From contig CM065646.1 of NCBI GenBank assembly GCA_033220425.1, forward strand, positions 4,533,501 to 4,597,500: 64,000 nucleotides of DNA, written 5' to 3'. The position numbers were made by a program, and so were the translations under genes. Below are positions 44,670 to 54,697 of this stretch, in pieces. This DNA comes from Lepraria neglecta. Its lineage: Eukaryota > Ascomycota > Lecanoromycetes > Lecanorales > Stereocaulaceae. Under the pieces are notes generated by a model. It was not told where the DNA came from and made no database searches. It saw only the letters and a program-made list of their open reading frames with translations. Position 1 is the stretch's first letter. Every line of letters starts with the position of its first letter.

Positions 44670-45667
44670 TGCTTCAGCTTGGCGGATTTCTTTGACTGCT
44701 TGTAAGTAGACTAGACGATCAGAATTGAACTTGAGGATCTGAGTAGAGGGAATGCATGGCTGATAAATAAGGCAGAGAGCATCGATACTTAAGCGCCCAC
44801 CTTTGCATACAAGCGGGTCAGCCTTGCAGGCGGAGCCATTGAAAGCAACCCCGACCTATCCGAGACAAGCCATAAGTGGCACAGCGTATGCCCCCTTAAT
44901 ACACAGCAGGGCTGTGGGACACCATCAGTTCACAGAAGGATCAGTGTTCGCCAAAAGTGGTAAGTAGGCTGCATTTGCATGCTGCGGCAGGAAAATAGCG
45001 AGAATCGCATAAATCAGATAATAAAGCACCACACCCTCTCAACCGTGCGGTATTTAAAGACAGTTCCAGATTGTGGCACAGTGCATGCGGAAATGCCTTG
45101 GCTTTCGACCCCAAAGGAGGGGGTGCCAAAATGGATCAAAGAATTTAGAGCGTGATCTCTGAGACGAGATGGAGGGTATCGTGCAAAGCTACCAACCACT
45201 GATAGTCAGACAATCAAAGAAATGGTGCATTAGGAACAAGGATAGGCTTTTCAAGCTTTGTACTTTTTGTTAATCTTGCAAGATTGTGACACCCATCTAT
45301 TATACACCATACGTTTCTCCACTAACCTGTAGGGAGACCGATAGATCCAAGCTGCCGCCCTAGACATGCTCTACACGGCACTGCGTGAGAGGTTATCCAA
45401 GCTTTTGAAATTGGTTAGATCTGTCGTAGATTGTGGGTTAAGATCGTTGCTTTGTCGTTTGCAAGATGGTCTGCCCAATGAAGCAACAGAATGAAACAAA
45501 ATGATCCAATGCACTTCGGTGAAATCAGGGTTTCTCGACTGCATACAGGATTTATTTTACGCACACTTCATGGTGTGGTTCCGATTTTTCCACGATGGGT
45601 TACAGTGGTCATCCTAATACTTTGGAAACCGTGGTCCTACGAGTAACACGCGATTTGATGGACTGGC
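44670..45667. other. Gene-poor stretch
   Basis: About 1 kb between the coiled-coil gene's start and the DIM-2 stop. No coding or repeat signal was found. Confidence 0.35.
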
Positions 45668-48600
45668 CTAGGGAGCTCCATTCTTCGATGGTTCACAGCT
45701 GGAGCTTTCTAGATTATGGCTTTTGCATGTAGGTCGATCACCAGGTTGGGTTTTATGAGGGTCATCTGTCTTCCTGGTGGCTGGGACTCCTGGACTTCCG
45801 GAAGTTATTGGTGAGGTCTTCATGGCGAAATTCGGACCCACAGGGGCCAAAGGCTTTGAGGGTGTCAGAGCAGTCTTCAGCCTCTGAAGCAAGTCCGTCG
45901 CACCCCATCGGTTGCTGGCAGCGTCCCCATCAATAACAGCCAATCTCTGCCTCATCCCGGGCTGATCCGACATCCATCCGTGGACAACCTTCAAAGATGC
46001 TGCCTTGACTTCGTCGGTGACTACTTGTAATCTCGCATGGTTGGCCAGCCAAGCAGTCCGTAGTGACATGCCCAGAGCCAGGGCCACAGGTCGGGCCACG
46101 CTGTTGCCAATGATCTTCCATTGCTCGGGTCCTAAGCCTACGATAACTTCGTCATCTGGGTAACCTTGGCCCCGGCGAACCTCCATCATCGTCAAGAGTC
46201 TATCCTCGTCCCAGTGCAGGCAGGTTCCACATAGTCCATCATAAGGTCGTGCATCTGTCATTACCGTAGGCATCAATGCATTGCGTTTCACTCGTTGCCA
46301 GGATTTAGAATCCTTTCTTGTCCTGATACTGTTACTCCAATCGAAGTCGTCAATCTGAGCCTGAGGCATATATCCTTTGTTGAATGCCGTGATGAATGTG
46401 CCTCCGTCGGGAAATCGTGGTATACTTGAAATGCGTACTCGGGACCGCGTCGATAGCGGCCTCGGCATACGGTGGTCGGGATATGGGATGCAAGACGTAC
46501 GAGCATCAGTGCGAGGTAGGTCTCTCGTTGCTTGATCAGTAGTGATATACTCGAACGGTGTCAGGGTTGTGTACCGGGAGCTCGTGTGTAGGCCGTTGGC
46601 AGTTCTTCCAAGGCTTGCTCCCACCACAGAGTTAGGGTGCGAATGCGTATGCGGCGGCTCCGGTAGAGGTGTTAGCCCAGCAGCAGCAATGGATATGAAG
46701 ATCCTGCTTCTGCTTTGTGGGCTGCCAAAATTCCACGCGTCCAATGCAAATGTACGGACTTGATATCCCATACCAACAAAAGCACAAATGACCTGCGCCA
46801 TCACATTATTAGTGTGGGAACCGATCGCCATACCCTTCACATTTTCCATCAGAGCGTATTTCGGCCGGTAGAAGTCCACCAAAGCGACGACAGAAGCTAC
46901 CATAGAAGCGTTGAAGAGACTGCGGTCGTTGCCCTTATTCATATTAGCCAAGGAGAAGCCTTGACATGGATTGCCAGCAGCTATGAATTCGACTTGGCCC
47001 CTTTGTGCGACTGCGATCCCTCCCTTGCCTTGCAAAGCTTGAGTCAGATAATCGTTGACAGATCCATAGAACAGCATTGTGCTCTTATGGTCCTTGAGAT
47101 TTGCTTTGTAAGTATGAATAGCTTCGTTGTAGCAGTCGACTGCCCATTTACAATGGACAGCTCCGGCCTCTTCAAGTCCACGACCCAGGTTGCCTCCGCC
47201 ACAGAAAATGTCAAGTCCTTGCATTGGTGGATCGATTGACACTGCAAGGGGATCCCAACCTTGATTCAATGGCAAAGGCAACGGCCTTGTGATAGGCTTC
47301 ATAGTCGATATGTCATCTTCAAGAGCTTGTGATGAAATATAGTAGAAGTCTCCCATTCCTTGACGGTCATATGGTGGAGGAATCCTGCGGTGCTTGTTGT
47401 CCACTTCAGTGTAGACGCGTACATGACATCGGCGATAGATGCCAGTCCGTAGAACAGTCTCACAACGATTTGTAATGACTAGCTCGTTTGGTGCGGCGTC
47501 GACAAAGCCGAGATCCCTGTTCTTGCGAAGCAATCGTCTGACCTTGACAGTGCCATCCATGTTATTAGGGCAATCTTCGACAAAGGCCACAGGTTCAAGC
47601 GATTTCCCGAATTTTACGAGCAGAGTGTCTCCAATTGAGTAGGGGGCGGGTGCCTTCTTCTTTTGGCAATCGCAAGTGAAATCGGATTCTTCGAGTGTTT
47701 CCCAAGCTCCATCACCCTGTACGTATCTTTGACGCACGAAAAAGTCGACACCCGTGGCATCTGGCCCGCTGAAAAAGGCGACTCGGGGTTTGCGAATGAC
47801 CTCCTGGACAAGAATAGGAGAATCACCGCAGTTGCAATGATCACTTAGAAATAGCTCGTTGGCGAATGGGAAGCGCACTTGCAGACACTGCGTGTCCGAG
47901 GGACGATACAGCCATAGTACCCCAAAAGTGCGTCCTATTTTGGTGTCTTTAATGCTCTGTACGTATCCATACCAATCTGTGTCGGTAGTCTTCCACGCAG
48001 AGAATTTGTCTCGAGGCAGCGCTATAACGTCACCGATGCTGATCTCATCCTGGACGATATGATTCTTAGGAGCCGACCTGACAGTACTGCGACCTTGGTG
48101 CTTTTCGGTAGTGAGAGCTTGGCCAGCCGTGTTGTTGTAAGGAGGGGCATCGCCAACAGAAGGTGTCTGACAGTATAAAAACTTGGCCCATGGTAGATGG
48201 CGAAAACAATCATAAACGTAGGGCGTTACGGTTGTCTTACGTCTTGACACGATCTCAGAAGCTGCTTTCGAAAGGGCAAACATCTCTGGCTCAGCTCTCT
48301 GCTCAATGTGTTCTCGAACTGCATTTAAGAAGCGTGGATGAACCTCACTCCATAGGGGATGGCGGTTTAGTTTTTTATCCACTTGGATGGCCTGGCAGAA
48401 CAAGAAGTTTGCCTGAGATGCCAAGATACCACGGAAATCCTTCCTTCCGTTACGCTTCAACCACTGGCCAACTTGCACATCGCTTCCATATAGACGCTGT
48501 AGCCAGTCGTAGAAGTCCTCTCGGAAATTATTCAGAGTGACCAGGGAGTCCATGGAGAGGAAGTCAACAACATGCTTCGCTAAATCAGCCATCCATAGGA

Positions 48601-49499
48601 ACGGCTCATGGTATCTTCGGTATTCGGGTGCTGGTGTTCTCAGACGGTACCATATGCCTGATTTCTGGCCCTCCAAAGACTGTATCCAGATGTTTGACCC
48701 CACTGTGGGACGATCCAGCTCACCATAGTTCCCGATCGAAAGCAATTTGAATGGCACACCTTGAACATATCTTTTATGATCGCCATCACATATCAGTCCA
48801 TCCAGACAGAAGTAGCTGACCGTCCACTCATTGATCTCGTGTAAGGACACCAACTCGTTGGACAGCGGAGCTTCTTCCACCCTCTTTTGCTTGTTTCCTC
48901 TGTGGCTTTTGTGAGCACGGTAGATACTGAACTCTTCCAGATCGGCTTCAAAGAAATCTTCTCCTTCTTCCGATGATAAGTTGGTTTTGTTCTCTTCCTC
49001 AGCCTGAAGTTCGCTTTAGCCAGCTGTATTGGACGTCCGGAGCATCGATCTCCACCTACCAGAATTTCGCGAAGTATGCTTCTCTCGGAATGTGGTGGAG
49101 TAGACGGTACGAATCCAGCGTATGCCGACTTTGGAAACGCCAATGCTGGAGGGATGATGCATTTTAGAGGGACTTCGATGGTCTTCTGCTTCTTCTTCTG
49201 TGGCGGGCTCGCACCCTCACCATCGGGGCCGTCCGAGTTGACATCATGGTGGGTTCCCAAATGCTCGCCATCTTCAGATACTGGCCGCTTTCGCTTTCGT
49301 AGGGTTCTGTCTGGCGTTCTTTGACCGTCACCAGAATTGAGGTAATTGGAACTGAGGGTCTCTGAAGCAGGAATGCGGGGAATCGTCGGCTCGGCACTTT
49401 TGCTTGAGCCTATCAAGAGCAGTCAGCAACTCACTCCAAAATGCTTACTTTTCTAACAGATTTGAACAGGTTACCTTTAAATTGGCGGAAGTCGGTCAT
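45668..49499 (-). CDS. dim-2: DIM-2-type DNA cytosine-5 methyltransferase, one-base frame break in the N-terminal region
   Basis: DIM-2 is the maintenance/de novo cytosine methyltransferase of Pezizomycotina, recruited to H3K9me3 heterochromatin through HP1. A 25-nt first exon (49475-49499, MTDFRQFK) joins exon 2 at 49409. The N-terminal region has the basic RTLRKRKRPV and KKKQK. Around 49012 the coding sense changes frame, from CSGRPIQLAKA to ELQAEEENKTNLSSEEGEDF; the old frame turns into basic nonsense and no intron fits. From there the frame is open to 45668 with two BAH-like regions (SIGDVIALPRDKFSAW; YSIGDTLLVKFG). The catalytic domain follows: motif I GLDIFCGGGNLGRGLEEAG, motif IV GNPCQGFSLA with the catalytic Cys, ENV in ALMENVKGM, QSRSRIFIS, and the C-terminal RRGQGYPDDE and IGNSVARPVALALG. 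Total about 1,255 residues if read through. It is divergent from NUP42. Confidence 0.92.
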
Positions 49500-49902
49500 G
49501 ATACCGACACGAATATTGCTTTGTGAGTCCGTCGACGCCTTCGAATGGTCACAACTTTTCTGACGCCCACAAATCTGTTCTTTTGGAAGGCTACCATAGT
49601 GACAGGTGCCCACGGGGGGTTTCACTTCTTTTTGAGGACTCAATTAAGGTGACACTGAAAATTTCGACGCGTCTGATCGCACAGTGGAGCAGCCGCTTCA
49701 AACGCAAAAGAGTCCGAGGCATTAGGTCAAGACCCTAGCCCTACGCCACTTTAGTGAACAGCCTTGAAACTCGACTTCAGCAGTAGGGCAGCTTCAACAC
49801 CTCTAAGGGTCGCTAATACGCAAATATCGAGTATCTTTACACGATGACCAGCTTGCAGACTTATTACGGCTTTTCAGCAAGCAACCCTACAACGCTTTTG
49901 CA
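49500..49902. promoter_or_regulatory. Divergent intergenic region, DIM-2 / NUP42
   Basis: About 400 bp between divergent start codons. It contains CACGGGG and GGTCAAGACCCTAGCC-like GC patches but no motif I can name. Confidence 0.4.
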
Positions 49903-52043
49903 ATGACCGTCTGTCGATTCTTCCTGCAAGGGACCTGCAAATTCGGTGGCATGTCACTTCACTCACCTCAACCTCAGCAGTGAAATATACTGACGAATTC
50001 ATCCATCAAGATCACTGCAAGAACGAGCATCCTGGGAACACAGCAGCCACTCGTAATCCATTTGCTCCCCTTCAAAATGGTCCGACTAGCAACGCCAGCT
50101 CTTCATCAATTCGAAGTAAGTACGGTGCAAGCTTGCTTGGATTTTAGATTTTGAAAGCTCTTTATATTGCAGCCCAGATCCTCTGCATTTACTTCTTCAT
50201 TCACTTACTCCGATATCATATTTCTTCATCTACATGATACGCCAAAAAAGCTTTTCATCGATCCCATTTGGCTTTGCTCTTTCCGCAGACGTTTTAAGCT
50301 GCTATCTCTAACAATCCTAGGTTCACCAACAAGCAGAGATACACCGTAAGATGAACCCTTTCGCTTTCACGAATGCCATTGCTGATCTGGATCTCCAGAT
50401 ATAATCTTGATAAGGCCACCATAATTAGCGATTTGTCAAAGGAACGGCCACTGTGGATCCTTTCTTCTTACGGTCCTGGAAAACAGGCGCCTTTACAGTT
50501 ATTCGGCGGACATCCCCGAGAGCAAAGCTTTGAAGAACTACGAGTCCGTCATTACGAGCTGGCGGCCCAAGGCAACCAACAGCAAGCCATTCAGGAGGCC
50601 CAGGCGCTTGTCAATAATGCGGAGCAGCAAATCCAGACTGCGCTGAATGATGTTGATGGCGCAATAAAGTACATCATCAATGGTGAAAAAGAGCACCCGA
50701 ATCGAAAGGATATCTGCGAATCAAGCGGGTCTCCACCTGCACAGCCTCAGGTCCCAGGCTTAAATCAGCAGCCTACATCAACTTTCGGTCAACGCTCAAA
50801 CCCAGCGCCTATGTTTGGACAGCCTTCTGCACTGTCGACATTCGGCAGGCCCTCCGCTCCTACTTTTGGTCAACCGTCAGCACCAGTCTCTACTTTCGGC
50901 CAGCCATCGACATCGACTTTTGGCCAACCTTCAGCGTTCGGACAGCCATCAGCGCTGGGACGGCCAACCACAAATTTCGGGCAGCCTTCCTCAACTTTTG
51001 GCAAGCCATCAGCACCGGCATCTGCCTTTGGCCAGCCGTCTGCTCCATCAACTTTCAGCGCTCTAGCCCAGCCACGAAATCCATCCCCCTTCGGTGCCCC
51101 TGCTGGAGGTACGCAAGCTGACCAGCCTAGAAATCCCTTCGGTCAACCATCAGCTCCCACTCAAGCAAGCCCCTTCGGGTCCCTCGGGAAGCCTTCATCA
51201 CCAGCAAACCCCAATCCATTCGGCCAACCGTCAGCTCCCGCTCAGGCTAGTCCATTCGGACAGCCTGCGGCACCAGCGAATCCGAGCCCATTTGGCCAGC
51301 CTTCCGCTCCAGCAAATCCAAGCCCATTCAGCCAACCTTCAGCACCATCAAATCCGAGCTCAATCGGACAAATATCAGCAGCCCCTTCGCAGCCGAGTAT
51401 CTTCGGTCGATCATCTGCTCCCGCTTCTGCGAGTCCCTTTAGCCAACCTGCAACATCTGGAACCGCGGCAGGAACTGGAAAGACCTCAATCGCGACACCA
51501 AACCCATTTGGCCAGCCCACAGCTCCCCAGACCACGAGCACTTTTGGCCAGCCATCCACGGCTACATCCAATCGCTTTGGGCAACCTCGTAAGCGCAAAG
51601 TCCATTACGCAAATAGACCCGCCCCCTCTTTCGGATTCTATCTTGATGCGTTTAAGAGAAATCAGTCATGAGTCAGATTCGCTAATCAGTATGCAGACCC
51701 AGCTTCCAGTGCCCCCAGTGCCCCCGCATCGACCGGAGCAGCAGCCCAGTCTGCAAATCCGCAAGCAGTCAAAGACGCCCAAGGCAAGATCTGGAACTGG
51801 AACGGTAAGCCCGTCTCCTACATCGACGACGAGCCCTGCTTCAAAGGCAACGATGGGGGTTGGCAGAGAATATGGTATGCGGACGGACCGCCGACGTTCA
51901 CTAAGACTGTGGACTTACCTGATGAAATGTATGATGAGGCGACGAAAGAGAACTATAGGTATTTGAAGGAGCATGGGACGTTTAAGGATGGAATTATGCC
52001 TGAGCTACCGCCGAAGAGGGAGTGGTGTACGTGGAATTTTTGA
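49903..52043 (+). CDS. NUP42: FG nucleoporin with a CCCH zinc finger, Nup42/Amo1 type
   Basis: Nup42 sits on the cytoplasmic face of the nuclear pore and helps Gle1 and Dbp5 in mRNA export. Five exons fit in phase: 49903-49945, 50011-50115, 50321-50345 (25 nt), 50399-51588 and 51697-52043, giving 569 residues. Exons 1 and 2 together make the zinc finger CRFFLQGTCKFGDHCKNEH (C-x7-C-x5-C-x3-H), split by an intron after the Gly. The conserved block LWILSSYGPGKQAPLQLFGG, then EELRVRHYELAAQGNQQQAI, identifies the family. Residues about 140-440 are FG repeats, mostly of the form FGQPSAP. The C-terminal Gle1-binding part has WNWNGKPVSYIDDEPCFKG and ends REWCTWNF. The GLFG-free FG pattern is repetitive at DNA level, so length variation is likely. 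Confidence 0.88.
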
Positions 52044-52267
52044 ATAGGATGTGGTCAATGTTTTAGTCATTCTACGATGATACACCATGCAGCGAAATGT
52101 GATCGATTATTCTCTCATCAATCGCAGGAGTCACGAATATGAGTGAGGGTTCTTGTATCATTTCGAAACTCAACAATTCAGCATCCCCTAACGCCCTCGC
52201 CGTCCTTGTTTTGTTCAAAGTAAAAGTGTTTTACATCCCGCTATCTACACCCCCCTCCCATCACCCC

Positions 52268-54018
52268 CTAATAATGAATAGCCTTCCCATACGTACTCAT
52301 CGCCGCCTCCTTAAACGCCTCCGCCAGCGTCGGATGCGCATGACTCGTCCTCCCCACATCCTCACTACTAGCCCCATACTCCAGCGCTAACACCCCCTCC
52401 GCAATCATCTCCCCCGCATTCGGCCCAACAATATGAATCCCCAAAATCCGATCCGTCTCCGCATCAGCAATAAACTTGACCATCCCCTCAGTCTCCAAAT
52501 TCGTCTTCGCACGACTATTCGCACTGAATGGGAAACTGCCCGTTTTGTATTTCACCCCCTGCTCTTTCAGCTCTGCTTCATTTTGTCCGACCCACGCGAC
52601 TTCGGGGTGCGTGTACATGACGCTGGGGATGGCGTTGTAGTTTACGTGTCCGTAGCCCTTTTTTATGTATTCGATTGCAGCGACGGCTTCTTCTTCGGCT
52701 TTGTGCGCGAGCATGGGGCCGAATGTGCAGTCGCCTATTACGCGAATGTGAGGGAGTTTGGTTCTGTATTGTTCGTCGATTATGATGCGGCCTTTGTTGT
52801 CGACTTCGAGGCCGATGTTTTCGAGACCGAGACCGGCGGTGTAGGGGCGGCGGCCGATGGCTACGAGGACGACATCTGCGTCGAGCTGGTGGGTATCGTT
52901 AGTTTAGATGCTTTAGATGGGTTGAGATGGGGTGGATGGCTTACAGTTTCTTCCTTTCCGCCTTTTGCGGCTTCGACTTTGAGCTTGACGCCCTCGCCGT
53001 TGGCATCACCCTCCAGTACCTTGGTGTTGAGCTTGAACTTCATGCCTTGCTTTTCTAATATCTTTTTCGTAGTCTTTGAGATTTCGGCGTCCATGCCTGG
53101 CCCTCCTATTTGGCCTAGGAATTCGACGACTGTGACTTCTGATCCTAATCTCGACCACACCGAACCCTGTGTCCACAAAGTCAGCACGCTATATGAGGAT
53201 CATATCCTCAGGTAGACGAACCATCTCTAAACCGATGATTCCACCACCAATAACCACCATCTTCTCCGGCACACTCTCCAGCGCAATAGCCCCCGTACTC
53301 GTGATAACCTTCTTCTCATCAATCGTAAGCCCCGGAAACGGTGTCGCCTCGCTTCCTGTAGCTATTATAATATTCTTCGCCCTAAGTGTCTGCTCCCCGC
53401 CGTCTGTCAGGTTGACCTTGACCTCGTTCTCGCCCGAAAACGCTGCCGTGCCTTTTATGTATTCGACCTTGTTCTTCTTGAACAGGAACTCCACACCCTT
53501 CGTCAAACCGTCTACTGACGTGTTCTTGGCGGCCATCATTTGTTTCAGGTTGAGCTTCACATCACCGACGTCTATTCCGCGCTTTTTCGTGTCGTGGAGG
53601 ATTTGGTGGTACATGAAGGAATTGTTGAGGAGGGATTTTGAGGGTATGCAGCCGACGTTTAGACATGTCCCACCTAGAGCTCCGCGCTTTTCTATACAGG
53701 CCACCTGAGTACGATCAGCTACTCCGAGCTTTTTGTAAATGTTGCAGAGCAATGCCAAGCTACCTTCATGCCCTCTTGCCCAGCTTTTATGGCAGCAACA
53801 TATCCCGCAACGCCTCCGCCGATAATGACCAGGTCATGCTCCGCTATTTAATATTAGGAAGCTCCCAGTGGGCTTGATATGCAGAGAATCTCACCAGCTT
53901 CAGTCGCATAGCCGCGACCTTTATAAGTGAACAGACAGAATCCTGTTGGCTGTAATATGCTTGCACAGGGTCTTGTTGCCGACCTTGAGGCCGCTCTTGG
54001 TACGAGCGTGCGAAGCAT
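52268..54018 (-). CDS. LPD1: Dihydrolipoyl dehydrogenase (E3), mitochondrial
   Basis: E3 reoxidises dihydrolipoamide with NAD+ in pyruvate, 2-oxoglutarate and glycine-cleavage complexes in the matrix. Five exons (53895-54018, 53764-53843, 53222-53704, 52945-53166, 52268-52885) encode 508 residues, the usual length. [17 protein letters not shown] is a good mitochondrial presequence. The FAD fold starts [18 protein letters not shown] across the first junction. The redox-active disulfide is in [13 protein letters not shown]. The NAD fold has [20 protein letters not shown] across the third junction, then [12 protein letters not shown] and [19 protein letters not shown]. The C-terminal active-site His-Glu pair lies in [16 protein letters not shown]. 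The upstream in-frame codons before 54018 lack an ATG. It is convergent with NUP42, 224 bp apart. Confidence 0.96.
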
Positions 54019-54697
54019 GGCGGAGAGATGTAGGAGGAGAGGAAGGCGCAGAAAGAGAGAGACTAGGGTGGGGTGAGGCAATTGAGATCACAGAAGTGTA
54101 CGGCAAGCAAGAGGCTTGCAGAAAATAAATTCGGGTATTGATGGAGCTCAACTACGCCGAGTGGCGGCTCGGCCGCTAGTGAAAAGTGTGGTCCAACGAC
54201 TCTGAAATTTTGCCTCTCTTCATCTCTTCCTGGATACATGTAGGTAGTAACGGTTGTATTGACAGATCGCAGAGCGGAGATTAATATCAATATGCTCTGA
54301 TTTTCTCCACTAGAAGCTACAGGTGCCGACCAATACCATCTCTGATTGGCTCCGTCTAGCAACTTCGCTTGGGACGGTTTCTGTTAATTGTTCGAAGACA
54401 AATGCTCCTGATTTTGATATGGCATACCTTTTAGGGTATAAGCCAACTTGTTTGTCAGATCTATGCTCTTGTGGTATCGAAATTGTCACCTTTTGAAGGG
54501 TATGACCAATATTTTCGGCAGATTTAAGCTCCTGCGATTCTGATATTGCTACAAGTCTTATTAGCCTTTACTTCTAATACATTGGCGCTTAACTTGGCCA
54601 TGAAAGAGCATTAACCACACCATAGATTGAAGCTTGAATGAGTCTGCAACATGGTTATTATGCCTTTGGGATTGTCGCGATTTACACATTTGCCCAA
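54019..54697. other. Intergenic region with a degenerate repeat
   Basis: About 680 bp between the LPD1 start and the stop of the flavoprotein gene, both on the minus strand. Its centre is the repeat at 54395-54560. The part next to LPD1 is pyrimidine/purine-skewed promoter DNA. Confidence 0.35.
54395..54560. repeat. Degenerate tandem repeat, 64-bp period, inverted relative to the 42.3-kb array
   Basis: AGGGTATAAGCC at 54433 and AGGGTATGACC at 54497 are 64 bp apart, with matching flanks (GTCAGATCTATGCTCTT against GGCAGATTTAAGCTCCT). On the opposite strand a unit reads GAGCATAGATCTGACAAAC then GGCTTATACCC, which aligns with GAGCACAGACTTGACAAAAT then GGGCCTATACC of the 42.3-kb array. It is the same family, about 2.5 units, in reverse orientation. 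Confidence 0.65.

Noticed and set aside
45668-48880. Starting DIM-2 at 48880
   Set aside because: That codon is GTG, and the conserved acidic segment continues upstream in the same frame (ADLEEFSIYRAHK), so it is not the start.
49001-49025. Programmed ribosomal frameshifting in DIM-2
   Set aside because: The sequence at the break (GCT AAA GCG AAC) is not an X-XXY-YYZ heptamer or a known +1 site, and no such event is known for this gene.
51094-51966. A 290-codon frame overlapping the FG-repeat exon of NUP42
   Set aside because: It is an alternative frame of the repetitive FG-coding DNA, crosses the intron 51589-51696 and has only low-complexity Leu/Gln/His sequence.
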